The notes under the pieces were generated by a model. The model had not been told where the DNA came from, did no database searches, and was given only the letters and a program-made list of their open reading frames with translations. From Macrobrachium rosenbergii (Eukaryota; Arthropoda; Malacostraca; Decapoda; Palaemonidae), in NCBI RefSeq assembly GCF_040412425.1, contig NC_089755.1, positions 56,243,298 through 56,307,297 on the forward strand: a stretch of DNA of 64,000 bases. Direction: 5' to 3'. Shown piece by piece: positions 48,881-60,621 of the stretch. A program made the translations under genes and the position numbers. Within the stretch, counting starts at the first letter, position 1; the number at the start of each line of letters is the position of its first letter.

Positions 48881-50570
48881 GGCGAATGACTGGAACCTTG
48901 GTTCTTTACGCGAAAAAATTTGACAGCTGTTTGTTTTTTAATATGTCTTTTTAATTCGGTATTCGTCCTCCGAGAGTTGAATGAACCTAATTACGATTTT
49001 TTTATGTATAAAAGCGTACTGTAAGGCCATATTTTAGCGGCACAGGTATTTTAGCATCGAAGACAACCTTACGATTGGTTGTGAAGATTCCCCGATGGGA
49101 GAAAAATTTGACAGCTGTTTGCTTCTCAGTCGTTTAATTTATACGTTATACGCTCCCCAACCGTTGAATTAAGCGACTTATAGTTTTATTATACATAAAA
49201 TAATGCCGTAAGGCGGTATTTCATCGTCAGAGATAAACTTATGATTTATTATGAAGTAGACTCGTCGGAGAGTTGTGTGAGGTACAGTAGACGAAAGCGA
49301 GTCCCGTAATCCTAACGCAGCTTCTAACCTTTACTTACCATTACTTACACCGAAGTACTGCCTGACTGTAACTATGAAGGTCCACGATTATCATTATACG
49401 AATATTCAAACGCGAGGATCCTTGCGATATGCATAGTTTCCCTGGAAAGATTTAACTAAGACACTAAAACGAGTTTTGCCTTGAAACATACCCTAGACCC
49501 CAGGCCACTTATTCTACTCAGTGCAGGCTGTTAGCATACTCACGTAAGCCTTAGTTGCTGCTATTTATGAAAACAGAGAATATAAATGGAAGTTTCAGCG
49601 ACACCATTCAGAACAGAAACCATCTCGCAAGCACTACTCGTCGCATCAGCTTTGGCACTAAAGGTATTAGTGCCAAGAGAAAGTGGATTTCCTGAGAGAG
49701 CCACTCTGGATACCCGATGCCATATCGAATCATATACGCTTATTGCATTCAATAATATTATTGCTGGGACGTCTCATCACTGACCGTTTGTTTACGGCCG
49801 AGGTGTAAGGTGACCGTTATTATCGGTTATCGCTCGTCAGATTCAAATTAGGGTTGACACCAAATAGCTTTATATCTTGAAAGATGTTATGCGAACGTCG
49901 TTTTTTTTTTTTAATAGCGGAGTAACTTTTTCTACACATTTATTAATGCAAGGCCTAACATCCCGTTGTGATAATCCTAGTATATTTCGTTATTTCCTTT
50001 CCTGTTTTTGTCATGTTTTAGTCTTCAGTGTTATTACTTTTTATATAGATTTATCAACGCTGTTTTGATCATTCTGGTACCTTATATTATCTTAGTTTCA
50101 TGTTTGTGTTCAATGTTATTTCTCTATTATTATTAGTTTACCCATTAGGCCAACTGTACATAGCTGCCCAGAACCGGGTCATAGCATGCAATAGTCTCAT
50201 TCAAGTCCAAAGGCTTAAAAAAAAAAGGCTAAAAAAGTCAAATAAAATGGAAGGAGAGGGGACAATGCAACTTTTCGCCTATCTGCAGTAGAATTCGTGA
50301 CGCCCACCGAGTCCTGGAAAGAGTCCTGCAGAGAAATTAGACTGATAACCCCGGATCAGGCGAGGTTCATTATCGTCTGGTTTCTTCCTTGGTAACGTGA
50401 GTCATAACTGTATCGACATAGGATCAATAAAACATGAATGACCCCTCTGTGAGAATCCCGGCGGAGTCAGAGGGCGGCTCCCGATCAAAGTCGTCGTTGT
50501 TACTTCAGCGAATTTTAGAAGTGTTATTCGATAAGTACTTCGTTCATTAATACTAAAACTAAATTTGGAT
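48881..50570. other. Intergenic DNA, no supported gene
   Basis: Contains a diverged repeat pair (AAAATTTGACAGCTGTTTG near 48916 and 49103) and overlapping + and minus frames at 49561-49783 of no recognised family. Confidence 0.4.
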
Positions 50571-50815
50571 TGGAGTATAAAATTTAGGCCTAGGCCTAGC
50601 GCTAGGACCTAAGTGGCTACGGTCTTCTTGAACTCGATCAAGTCTGGACTGGAATATGAAATTTAGGCCTAGCGCTTAGACCTACGAGGTCATTCAGCGC
50701 TAAAAATGATATTGAAACAATTGCCAAGAGAGGACTGTGGAATGTAAAATGAACGAAAACTGAATAAGAACGGAAGTACAGGAATGCGTACAGTGCACCG
50801 TGGGAGGGGATTGGA
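50571..50815 (+). repeat. Dispersed SINE-like repeat, copy D (head duplicated)
   Basis: The 5' block GGAGTATAAAATTTAGGCCT at 50573 is followed about 75 bp later by a second head, GGAATATGAAATTTAGGCCT, then TCATTCAGCGCT, TTGAAACAATTGCCAAGAGA and a short 3' part CAGTGCACCGTGGGAGG. Copies have inserted into or recombined with one another. Confidence 0.8.
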
Positions 50816-51182
50816 TCTAGTGTTTAAAAAATGACAGTTTTATACATATTAGAGAGAAGGCATGGTATTTAAGTCACTATTCTCTTACGTATACGGTATA
50901 AATGTAATTGCTTTTATTCCACCAAGGTCCTACGACACTTGAACTATTCCCGCCAGTTGTTCGTGCATATACAGAAGGTTCATTTCCGAAATACAATGGA
51001 ATACAAAATGGTTGTTGGGATACAATGGAATACAATGCAGCTGTGCTTTCTAATATATAACCGCGCAGGATGTGAAATAACAGAATCACAACCGTCAATT
51101 ATCGAAACAACGTCTAAAACATCCGAATTAATATAACCTAGTTTTTATGGTCACGTATCGTCTCTGTCTGCTGAATAATTCC

Positions 51183-51185
51183 TTC

Positions 51186-51246
<61 letters not shown>
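51183..51246. repeat. (TTA)n microsatellite
   Basis: About 21 TTA units, followed within 60 bp by the CAACATGGCAG minisatellite. Confidence 0.96.
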
Positions 51247-51248
<2 letters not shown>

Positions 51249-51299
51249 TAAAAATCTCATGTATATAGTACTAGAGCTTTCGAGAATCGCAACAGCTAG

Positions 51300-51810
51300 A
51301 CCGACATGGCAGCAACAGGAGCAACATGGGAACAGCAAGAGCAACCTGACAGCAGCAAGAGCAACGTGGCAGCAAAAATAGCAACAAGCCCAACATGGCA
51401 GCAACAAGAGCAACATAACAGCAGCAGGCGCAGCATGGCAACAAGAAGAAGAGAATGGCAGCAACAAGGCCAACATAACAGCAACATAGCAACAGCTAGA
51501 CCGACATGGCAGCAACAAGTCCAACATCACAACAACAAGCCCAACATGGCAGCAACAACACCAGCATGACAACAACAAGACCAATATGGCAACATCAAGA
51601 CAACACGGCAGCAACAAGAGCGATATGGCAACATCTAGACCAACATGGCAGCAACAAGAGCAACATGGCAGCAACAAGAGCAACACGGTAGCAACATGGC
51701 AGCAACAAGACCAGCATGGCAAGCGAAACAAGATCAACATAGCAACAAACAAGACCAACACGGCAGCAACGAGACGAACGTGACAGCAACAGGAGCAACG
51801 CGCCAAACTA
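51300..51810. repeat. ~18-21-bp CAACATGGCAGCAACAAGAG minisatellite
   Basis: About 27 units of CAACATGGCAGCAACAAGAS and variants over 510 bp. Units of 18 and 21 bp keep several frames open on both strands: Gln/Ala/Ser-rich on +, Cys/Leu-rich on -. No splice sites, start context or family support a gene. Confidence 0.9.
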
Positions 51811-51859
51811 GGGAGCCCTCAGGCGTGGCTGGAGCATAGTCTAACAAAGACTCTTTCTT

Positions 51860-51860
<1 letters not shown>

Positions 51861-51910
<50 letters not shown>

Positions 51911-51911
51911 A
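51861..51911. repeat. (AG)n microsatellite, interrupted
   Basis: About 25 AG units with one AA interruption. Confidence 0.95.
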
Positions 51912-52071
51912 ATCTGTCGCGCTCAATGAATGCATTGGGTGGTGGCTTGGGAATAACCATCACGCTAACAGTAAAGATTCCCGCCATGAATTATGGTGGG
52001 TTCCCTTGAGGCGTAGAATTAAAGGCGGTTATTATTATTCCGACAGTTTTTAGATTATATATAAATATATG

Positions 52072-52073
<2 letters not shown>

Positions 52074-52124
<51 letters not shown>
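52074..52124. repeat. (TA)n microsatellite
   Basis: About 24 TA units, followed at 52193-52246 by a compound (CT)n(CA)n tract. Confidence 0.96.
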
Positions 52125-52127
<3 letters not shown>

Positions 52128-52192
52128 TTCGTGCTAGTGTATAAAGTATGTATGCCGTCATATGGGTTATGTGAATACGTTTGTGAAGGTAA

Positions 52193-52246
<54 letters not shown>
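52193..52246. repeat. Compound (CT)n(CA)n microsatellite
   Basis: About 12 CT units pass directly into about 14 CA units, with CACGCACA at the end. Confidence 0.95.
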
Positions 52247-52250
<4 letters not shown>

Positions 52251-53161
52251 GATAAACAGGAGGAAAGACACAGCAAGAGCGTAACGGAATAAAAACATTA
52301 CCATTTTAATAATAGTGTTTCTTTCTCCTCCACAAACACACGAGAAATTCCACTCTCACGCGCACGCGCAAGCACTCCTGCAACTTACGAGTAACATAAA
52401 TAATAACGCATAGTTTTCCGTTTTGCTTTCAGAAAGCTCAAGGACAGAAACTAAGACTGACAGCAAAGCAAAAAGGATATTAAAAGTGAAAGTCAGTCAT
52501 TCTTTCCATTGATCACGAGAGGTGCCATCAGCAAAGCAATCTATGACCTGAGACTTGACGCATTTTCAAGACGGTCCCAAGCCCTAATAAGAGAGGAGAC
52601 TTCAGCGAAGACTCAATACTCTCGCCATAAAAGAATTTTTAAGGATTTCTGATAATTCACGAAAAGTGTATCCATCTTGAGAGCCATTTCAAGCAATATT
52701 GGTCTATATATCAGAAAGTACACAATGTTCAAAACGACATTACAGGAAGCCACAGTCGATAACCGAGCGATAAAAACTGAAATTAAAACGTCAAAAGTAG
52801 AAGAAATGGACTAGATAGCTTTATCTGAAAGTGCAGACGAGAGAGAGAGAGATAGAAAGTCTAATGTGACTCCTCTTGAAACACATCGAATGACGAACTG
52901 GAAATATAAACATTAGACTCATAGGAAGGGAAACATTTAAAAACTATGGAAAACGCCTCTACGATTAGCGATAGAGTTTTTTTTTTTAATACTGCTACGA
53001 TTAACAAATGCTTTGGAGTTTTTTTTTACGATGACAAACAGAAGCTCAGCGTCAATATCGTGTAAGATTCTTCCTTAGGCCTATGTTGGGGCAGTGTCTG
53101 TTAACCAGGTTTTTTTTTTTTAAATTAGGGTCACCCCATTATGATCAAGCGGTTTGTTGGC

Positions 53162-53162
<1 letters not shown>

Positions 53163-53208
<46 letters not shown>
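53163..53208. repeat. (TA)n microsatellite
   Basis: About 22 TA units followed by a short TG-rich tail. Flanking DNA from 52247 to 53850 holds no supported gene. Confidence 0.95.
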
Positions 53209-53210
<2 letters not shown>

Positions 53211-53774
53211 AGTGTGTGTGTGCGTGTGTATGTGTGCAAACATCCCAAGGAAAATGTCAGTCTCACAAACTTAATTCTTTGTATTACAAATCCACCTCGC
53301 CTCTGCTGTCGTAAGTCAGTGTTTCACAACTGCAACGCCCCATAAAACAATACGCCAACATCCTGTTAACTTGCGTAATAAAAAAAAAAACTGGAGATAA
53401 ATCCTGACAATATTAATCTCCCCTCAGACGTAAACAGCAGGCAGGAAGTATGATAAAATCCGATACGTTATAAACGGGTATCGGGAGTGTTTAAAATACG
53501 ACTGACGACCTAACTCACTTTTCCAGTTACATTTTCTGTCAAATGTCTCCAGGTGTTGCCTGCAAATAACCAGTTTACTAATTTATGAATTGATTTTTAA
53601 AATATCAGTTAAAACGTAATCCTAAAGTAATATATACTGTGCAAACCCAGCTATGAAAAGTAAAACTTGGTTAAAAAACAAAAAAGTATTAGCACTATAA
53701 ATCAGTACATTCTCCATGACTTTCTTACACAATTTGACATGGTTTGGGACCAGTTCTATCAATTTTCGACATAG

Positions 53775-54220
53775 CCCGGGATCAATCCTATCCCACATGT
53801 ATATTCGTGCATCACAATGCTTAGAAAATCTATAAAAAACAAAAACAAAAAAAAGTCAACTGAGAATAAATTTACTAACTGACAACAGAACCATATCCAA
53901 CCACGCAACAGGGGAAATGTAGGGACAATTGGGGGCCGGGAAATCAAGGCGGGGAAAATTCGGTGTCGAAGCTGAGTGTATGGATGACATTTTGGCCCTA
54001 TCAGAGTTCTCCTGCTTGAACCTATGTCTGTATTCGTGTATTGGAAAGCTTCGAAAAACCATTGGGAAAAAATCGGCATGGAATAAACTGACCAACTGAC
54101 GACTGAGCCCTATCCCCCATTCGATAGGGGGGAAAATAGGGACATTTGGGGGGGAGGGAAAATCAAAGCGGGGAAATTATCAGTGTCGAAGCAGAGAGCG
54201 TTGATGACCCTAACTCGGAC
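53775..54220. repeat. ~220-bp imperfect tandem duplication
   Basis: Two units share TATTCGTG, GAATAAA(T/C)T then ACTAACTGACRACWGA, CCATATCC or CCCTATCC, GGGGRAAAT then AGGGACA, AAATCAARGCGGGGAAA and GTGTCGAAGC. The second unit has extra G-runs. Spacing between shared blocks is about 220 bp. Confidence 0.75.
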
Positions 54221-54299
54221 ATTTTACCTAATTGAACCCGAGAACCGTCGGTTGGGAAATATCCGTCGGTTTGAAATATTTCCCATAAATCAGTGCGAC

Positions 54300-54450
54300 A
54301 TGGCAAGGCCTAATACGTCACGTGATGACGTAGTACGTGTTACCGAGCGCTATAAGTCAAGTTTAAAGACCGGTGATATTAACCGGCTGACCGGTGTGAC
54401 GCATCCGAAGTACCGGGAAGGGAGAGAAAGAGTTTGACAAAAGTCCGCCA
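54300..54450 (+). promoter_or_regulatory. CpG-rich island-like patch with CRE/E-box palindrome and short ORF
   Basis: Contains TACGTCACGTGATGACGTA at 54314-54332: arms TACGTCA and TGACGTA around CGTGA, overlapping an E-box CACGTG. Dense CpG, a short frame from ATG 54299 (MARPNTSRDDVVRVTERYKS and onward to TGA 54435-54437), and CCGCCATT (YY1-type) just after. It could be a transcription start region; no downstream gene is identified. Confidence 0.3.
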
Positions 54451-54699
54451 TTACAGCCGGGTAGCTTAAGAATGAAAATCCTTTTCTCCTTTGTAGGCTT
54501 TTAGTTCGTACGATTCAGTATTATTTGAACCAAGGTCTAAAGAAAATGTCCTTTGGACCTTGATTTAACTGAAAGCCGGGGAAAGAAGATGCTTTTTTTT
54601 GCGTTTATGTTCATAACAATTCAAATTCCCTTTCATGAATAGTTGGTTCGGGAAAAAAATTGACAAAAATTGTCCCAAAACGTGTCCATCCGTCTAAGA

Positions 54700-55759
54700 C
54701 AGTGTTTTCAGTTGGGCCACGGACATTTAACTAGATTATAATAAAAATAAATTAACCATATAAAAAATAAGAGAATAAAATAAAAACAAAAGAAATAAAA
54801 ATCTGAAACTTGAGTGTAAAGACAAAACTAAATCATTTTGTTGACTCATTGCGTGCGTTCATTGCTAAGATCCAGAACTGGGTTAGGAAAATTAATGCCG
54901 GTAATTTTGCAATGTTTGAGAATTTTTGTGAAGTGGTTGAAGGTGAAAAAGAACTAGATCCTTGTCTCCAAAATGAAATAATCAACCACCTTCAAAATTT
55001 GGGTCAAGAATTTTCCACATACTTCCCTGATCTTGAATCCATCGATCTGTCATTTATAGCCGATCCATTTAACATTGAGCCAGATTCTGTGCCAGACCCT
55101 GACCAGGATGAATACTGGGAAATGAAATTTGATTCCGGTATAAAGTGTTTGCAAAAAGAGCTCTCTGTACAAGAATTCTGGGCTAGAGTTGGTAAGCGTG
55201 CAATAAAAACACTTCAGGCTTTTCTCCTCCAGTCACTTATGTGAATCAGGCTTTTCTCCCTTACTTCAAATCAAAAGCAAGAAACCGTTTAGAGGTGGAG
55301 GATGACGTGCGATGTGCCTTGTCCAAAAAGTCTCCCCCGATTTGATGAGCTTGCAGGTATGAAACAAGTACAGTAAGTCCATCTCATTAGTCGCCTTACC
55401 TGAGTCAGTGGCTACCATGAACAGCAGAGAAGTTGCGTTGTACGTTCATCTTTTGGCCGTGTTTCAAGCCATAAGGTCAGTGCATGAATTTTATTCACAA
55501 TGATCAAAGTTCAGTCATTGATTTCTGGATTTTTAAATTTAACTTTCATGAAAGTTTCTTAGATACATTTACCATATAATGCATTTACGAAAATTCTGTT
55601 TGAACACGTTAAGAAAATGTAATAAAGTTCCTTTAAGTACCTGGCATCGTACGTTTTATTATGAACAGGATTTATATGCTAAATCTGAAGGGGAGTAGGC
55701 CATGAATATTTGGAAATGCCTAAAGTGGGCCATGGTCTTAAAAAGTTTGAAGACCACTG
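54700..55759 (+). mobile_element. Degenerate non-autonomous hAT transposon
   Basis: A perfect 8-bp target duplication GTCTAAGA flanks the element (54692-54699 and 55760-55767). The ends are short imperfect inverted repeats: CAGTGTTTTCAGTTGGGCC on the left, and CAGTGGTCTTCAAAC (reverse complement) on the right. Length is 1060 bp. Inside is the C-terminal part of a hAT (ZBED5/FAM200-like) transposase. TSD length, CAGTG ends and protein family agree. The 5' half of the transposase is deleted. Confidence 0.9.
54798..55345 (+). pseudogene. hAT transposase fragment (ZBED5/FAM200-like C-terminus), frameshifted
   Basis: The main open part (54810-55244) reads SLRAFIAKIQNWVRKINAGN, FAMFENFCEVVEG, HLQNLGQEFSTYFPDLESID and SVQEFWARVGKRAIKTLQAF. 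The hAT C-terminal dimerisation motif then continues in two other frames: CESGFSPLLQIKSK (about 55235-55280) and ARNRLEVEDDVRCALSKKSP (about 55282-55340), ending at TGA 55343-55345. At least two frameshifts and probably one more near 54810 disable it. The BED finger and most of the catalytic core are absent. Confidence 0.88.
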
Positions 55760-56094
55760 GTCTAAGAGGAATCATGGGGTACGTGGCAGGTATCAGTGCG
55801 TTCATAGGCGAGTGTTCCATATCAGTTTCATTGTTCCAGTACTAATATTTTATTTCTTTACAGATTTATTTTCTCACGGTTTGGTGTTGGGTTTGCAAAG
55901 ACACCTTTATCGCATAGTCAAATTGCAGGGACTGTACTTTGAGGAAATAACTGTTTAATTCCTTGCAAGATACATTTAATAAATTCCGAAATAAATACTG
56001 ATGTGTTACAATTTTGGTGATTCTGAGGAAGAGAGAGTTCCGCAAGGAGATATTGTTTGGTAATGAAATTATTTTGACTGAACAATATAGGAAA

Positions 56095-56180
<86 letters not shown>
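56095..56180. repeat. (TG)n(TA)n compound microsatellite
   Basis: Short TG run then about 35 TA units. Confidence 0.96.
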
Positions 56181-56185
<5 letters not shown>

Positions 56186-57355
56186 GAAATTTTACCGGAA
56201 TAATTTGAGAAATATGACTGCGTTAAACATGAACAAAAGACTGTTCATTTCTCGCATAATCTGGTATAATTATCAACTTATTTCACCCGTGCTGTATCAT
56301 ATACACCCTTTTCTGTATTGCCCAGTCAAAAAATTTAGTTAATGAACAATATCTAGGCCTACCGTGGAATTACCAAAAAAATCTACGCTGTTTGCTGTTT
56401 GTAACTGACTTGGCTATAGAGCCAAACCACAAGATTACAAAAGTCATCTGAAAATGGATGCTACGTCATGTGCGTCCGGATGCTACCGTAACCGATTGGC
56501 TGGTCAGCTGCTTATTCGGATTCATGGAGGAGGGAAAATTGGGCGCGTTTTGCTAGACTTAAGGCAGTGTTTAAATCTTGCGCCACGACAGGATATCCCA
56601 GTTTGGTTCAGGTGTTTACGCCATAAATTCAAGTGTGTGGGTCTGTGCAAAGTCTATAAACCTTGGGCCGGTGTGTTCAGGTGTTGACGCCATTTCTTCC
56701 AAGCGTATCTTAATTCAAGTGCTTGGGTCCGTCCACATGTTCTCATTGCCAGACGTTTAGAGCTTTTGGGTGTAATTAAACCCTCTGAGGGGAAATACCA
56801 GATAATAAAGATAGATACACGTTCTTGGTTCCCTGCTGAAAAAAAAAAAAGTTGAGATTTACACTGCTTCTTATGTCCTTACGGATTGAATACGTACAAC
56901 CGAATTAGATGTACCAGTCTTAGGCTTCGTATCGTTTGAAGGGTTTTAGATGAAACGCGAAGTCCATGACTAAAAGCGACGCCAGTTGCAGTATGAAACG
57001 AATCAGTTGAATCTAAGGTTAGAGATTAGCCTATATATGAGTCTACGTCCGGACAAGGAGATACTAATTTTTCCATTCCACGATTAATCTTCAAATGGGG
57101 AAAAGTAATGATGGCCTATGCCAATAAGGACATTTTAAGCCAGTTTAGCCAAGAACTTGGAACAATAAATATCTACAATAATGAGAAACCTTGCGAAACG
57201 TATTTACTCCGGGAAACACGTACTCCGGGAAACACGTACTAGAGATTAGCGATCCTATAGCACTGAATAATGAGTTTTTCAACACATTATAAATAAATTA
57301 GACTGTTAGTAAGTCGAAAAGACTCATTAATTATTCTCTTACGTCATGGAACAAG

Positions 57356-57620
57356 AAGTGTCGAAGAATTTCCGCAATCCATCTCCAACGAAAAGGGAGA
57401 GAGAGAGAGAGAGAGAGTGAGGGAGGAGGCAGTCACATTCCTCAGTGGTAGGAGCAAAAGATTTCCGCAGTCAGCTCCAACGAAAAGGGAGAGAGTGAGG
57501 GAGGAAAAAGTCACACATTCCTCAGTTGTAGGAGCAAAAGATTTCCGCAACCCAGCTCCAAAGAAACGAGAGAGAGAGGGAGGGAGACGAGAGTCATTCT
57601 CAGTTTTAGGAGCAAAATGA
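57356..57620. repeat. ~78-bp tandem repeat, about three and a half units
   Basis: Units read GATTTCCGCARTCAGCTCCAA, CGAAAAGGGAGAGAGTGAGG, GTCACACATTCCTCAGTTGT and AGGAGCAAAA. Internal GA-rich parts vary in length. Confidence 0.88.
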
Positions 57621-57964
57621 GTGTCACGCGGAGCTGCAGTGGAAGAAGTTCCTCGCACTTGTGTATAATTAATTAATCAGTTGCCGAGCGTAGCCATTTA
57701 AATTCCCTAGGCGCAGCGCCTAATCCCAGCTGGTCGCTGCTATGACTTGGGTGCGGCGGATTCCCCAAACATACTGGCTTCTCTCAGATAATAATAATAA
57801 TAATAATAATAACAATAATAAAAATATTAATAATGACATCATGTTCTTTTAAAACGAATGGCAGCATAGTGAATTCATTTTATACGAGGTTTATTCAGCT
57901 CTTCTTAGGATTCTCTGTTTTCCTAGGCTGATATCCGCTCAGACTAGGCCGATGTACATAATCT

Positions 57965-57966
<2 letters not shown>

Positions 57967-58035
<69 letters not shown>
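57967..58035. repeat. (TA)n microsatellite
   Basis: About 34 TA units; a short (TAA)n run lies nearby at about 57789-57812. Confidence 0.96.
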
Positions 58036-58038
<3 letters not shown>

Positions 58039-58424
58039 TATCACTTAAATATCAGTTAGTGAAGGAGTAAAGAACTTAGTATTTTATGTAGAACTATATT
58101 TGTACCTAACGCCATATCTATCTATATATATATCTATACCATCTAACCCAACACTTAATGGCTGCACCGGACTGGAAATTATCATCGCAACTCGTCATAG
58201 CATATTGCTATGATATTCATCCACCAAAAAACCGGTGAAAACTGCCTGTTCTCCGTTTTAAGTTGTACCCTCTTCTTATATTGTCCTTGGAGGGACGCAA
58301 GCATATTTCCCGCTAAAAAGCAATGGTCTGCAATACCGCTCTTAGTGTTTCCTTGGTTTGAGTCCGTACGGACATTTAAGTGGTTCATGATAGTGTGCAG
58401 CTGAGTTGGTCTTTCATATTCTCT

Positions 58425-58605
58425 TTCTTCCATCGTACTTTACTGAACCCTCTCCCAACAACTGATTCATAGTGCAACTGCTTTGAGACTTTCCTCCTGT
58501 TGCACCTTTCAAACCACTTACTGTCAGTTTCCGTTTCAGCGCTGAATGACCGAGTAGGTCTCAGCGCTTGGCCCTTGGCCTAAATTCTACACTCACCTCA
58601 GTTCA
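58425..58605 (-). repeat. Dispersed SINE-like repeat, copy F
   Basis: Reverse orientation: on the minus strand it reads TTAGGCCAAGGGCCAAGCGC, TTCAGCGCTGAAACGGAAAC, AAAGGTGCAACAGGAGGAAA and GTTGGGAGAGGGTTCAGTAA. It lacks the 3' third of the full-length form. Confidence 0.85.
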
Positions 58606-58936
58606 TTTCATAGAGGAGGGGTCATGGGGAACGTCTCCCCCTCCCCCAAAAACCCGTCCATTTATTTTGGGAAAGATTTAGCTGCACGGCCACTTCCGCC
58701 TTCTCTCGTTCTTCACGCAGTCTTGGCTTCGATGTACATCTCATTTTATTGATGGAGGAAGGAGTTTTTTTCCTTCTTTTTTTGCTTTTACAAATTTCCC
58801 CCATCTTGCTTCAGATCGAATGATTCTGAGGGATATTTCCCAGAGAGGCAACAGCTTCATTTTGTTTCAGACTGAACGATTCTGAATGATTTTCCAGTCG
58901 TGGTTTCAAAGTACGTCTCGTTCTAGTGCTTTATAT

Positions 58937-59042
<106 letters not shown>

Positions 59043-59487
59043 CTTTTACAAATCTGCCACCATTCAGATCGAGTGACTGAAAGATTTTCCTTAAGAATCA
59101 GCAACTTCATCCTGTTTCAGGCTGAATGATTTTGAATGATTTTCCTACAAAAACAAGTCTTTCCTTTTTTAGATTAAATATTCCCAGGGAAACAAGAGCT
59201 TCAGTGCTATCCGGATTTGTACCCTGTCACCGTCCCACAAGCAATCGTCTGATTGCATTTTGCTTGTTTAGTTCCTTTCTCTCTTTTCTCGTCCAAAGGC
59301 ATTACAGTTATTCTTTGAAACTGTTTAGCAGTAACTATAACATACTTGTTATTCACAGTCTCTCTTTATATTAATTTTAATATTCATATTTTTTCTCCCT
59401 TGTGGATTCAACTTCTATCCAAGGACGGTTTCACCTTTTAGAGAATTCAAGATTATTGCCTCAGAAACTATTTCCCAAGAACGAGAA

Positions 59488-59705
59488 CCCCTTTCATTCC
59501 TTTTACTGTACCTCCTTTCATATTCTTTCCCTTGCATCTTACTTTCCGCAAAGCTCTCCTAACAATTGATTCATAATGCAACTGCGAGGTTTTCTTCCCG
59601 TTGCAACTTTTAAACTTTTTTATTCTCGATTTCCGTTTCAGCGCTGAATCGACCTCACGGGACCCAGCGCTTGGCATTTGACTTCAATTTTATATTCCAT
59701 TTCAT
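59488..59705 (-). repeat. Dispersed SINE-like repeat, copy G
   Basis: Minus strand starts ATGGAATATAAAATTGAAG, has TTCAGCGCTGAAACGGAAAT and TTGTTAGGAGAGC, and ends at GGAATGAAAGGGGTT. Copy H ends at the same point, which defines a short form of the family. Confidence 0.85.
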
Positions 59706-59922
59706 TTATAAAGCCGAATAATTCTCTTCTCTAAAATTCTGATGAACTCCGGTCGTTCCAATCTCGCCTTTGGGAAATTACGCAAAATCCAGAACGTTGA
59801 ATAGAGGGGCCTCTGATAAGATTGATGTTCCGATTCGATGTCAGTCATTCGATATTGTCTGTTCTTTATCTGACTGCATTGAAAAACCTGCTTTTATATA
59901 TGCTCTGTCCTGTTCTGCGTGG

Positions 59923-59936
59923 CTGTGACGTCACAG
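59923..59936. promoter_or_regulatory. Perfect palindromic CRE-like site
   Basis: CTGTGACGTCACAG is a 14-bp perfect palindrome with the CREB consensus TGACGTCA. A TATA-like CTTTTATATATGC lies about 30 bp before it. No downstream gene is known, so function is speculative. Confidence 0.3.
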
Positions 59937-59952
59937 AACATGACGAGGGTTT

Positions 59953-59953
<1 letters not shown>

Positions 59954-59984
<31 letters not shown>
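59954..59984. repeat. (TAGA)n microsatellite
   Basis: About seven TAGA units directly abut the head of SINE-like copy E. Confidence 0.95.
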
Positions 59985-60290
59985 ATACAGGATTCAGGCC
60001 AAAAGCCAAGCGCCAGGACCTATGAGGTCATTCACCGCTGAGACGGAAATTGTGAGTAAAAGTTTTGAAAGGTGTAACAGGGGGAAAACCTCAAAGCAGT
60101 CGCACTATGAATCAGTTCTTAGGAGAGGACTGAGGAAATTAAGATGGAAGTAAGAGAATTTGATCGGAAGTACAGCGAAAAGAAATGAAAGGGGCCGCAG
60201 CTAGAGGCCGGAGGGACGCCGCAAGGACGCTCAAGCAAGGCCTTATATACAGTACGCCACGTGAGGTGTGCTGACGGCGCTATACCCTTA
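59985..60290 (+). repeat. Dispersed SINE-like repeat, copy E (near full length)
   Basis: Reads AATACAGGATTCAGGCCAAA, CCTATGAGGTCATTCACCGC, AAAGGTGTAACAGGGGGAAA, TTAGGAGAGGACTGAGGAAA, GGGGCCGCAGCTAGAGGCCG and ACGTGAGGTGTGCTGACGGC. One of the most complete copies. Confidence 0.87.
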
Positions 60291-60621
60291 TGGATAACGA
60301 AGGTTGTGTAATTACTTTTGTCCTGTCTCGGGATGTAAAGAAAGGCAGTAATGGACCATTTCCTCCTATTAGACTTGGCGTGAGACAATGGAAAGCGCTG
60401 CCTTCCTGTTAAGAAGAATACAAGGAGCTGAGTTGGTTGATAGAATTCTCGATTGAGAAACCAAGTCAATGGAAGTCGGTCTATCAACGGCAAATGCGCA
60501 GGATGAAGTTGAATGAGGACTGAAATGGACTGTTTGACACCCTGAAGTTTGTTGATGAAATAGATGGAGGTTTATTCTTCTGCGCGCAAAATCTATTACG
60601 TCATAGGCTAACAGAGGCGAC

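Larger units (their letters stand above)
55768..58424. other. Intergenic DNA, no supported gene
   Basis: Apart from the repeats listed separately, a locally GC-richer segment at 56450-56720 carries a 77-codon + frame starting MDATSCASGCYRNRLAGQLL with no recognised relative. Nothing else looks coding. Confidence 0.4.

Noticed and set aside
49561..49783. Overlapping + and - frames near 49.6 kb
   Set aside because: Moderately coding-like, but no recognised family, no splice context, and both strands are open equally.
51246..51806. 186-residue Cys/Leu-rich minus-strand frame and its overlapping frames
   Set aside because: Produced entirely by the CAACATGGCAG minisatellite; frames are open on both strands and composition is repetitive.
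54798..55345. Reading the hAT fragment as a host ZBED-type gene
   Set aside because: Frameshifts, missing N-terminal half, and flanking transposon ends with a target duplication mark it as a transposon relic.
56454..56760. Plus-strand frames with MDATSCASG
   Set aside because: No family match and two overlapping frames of similar length; insufficient support.
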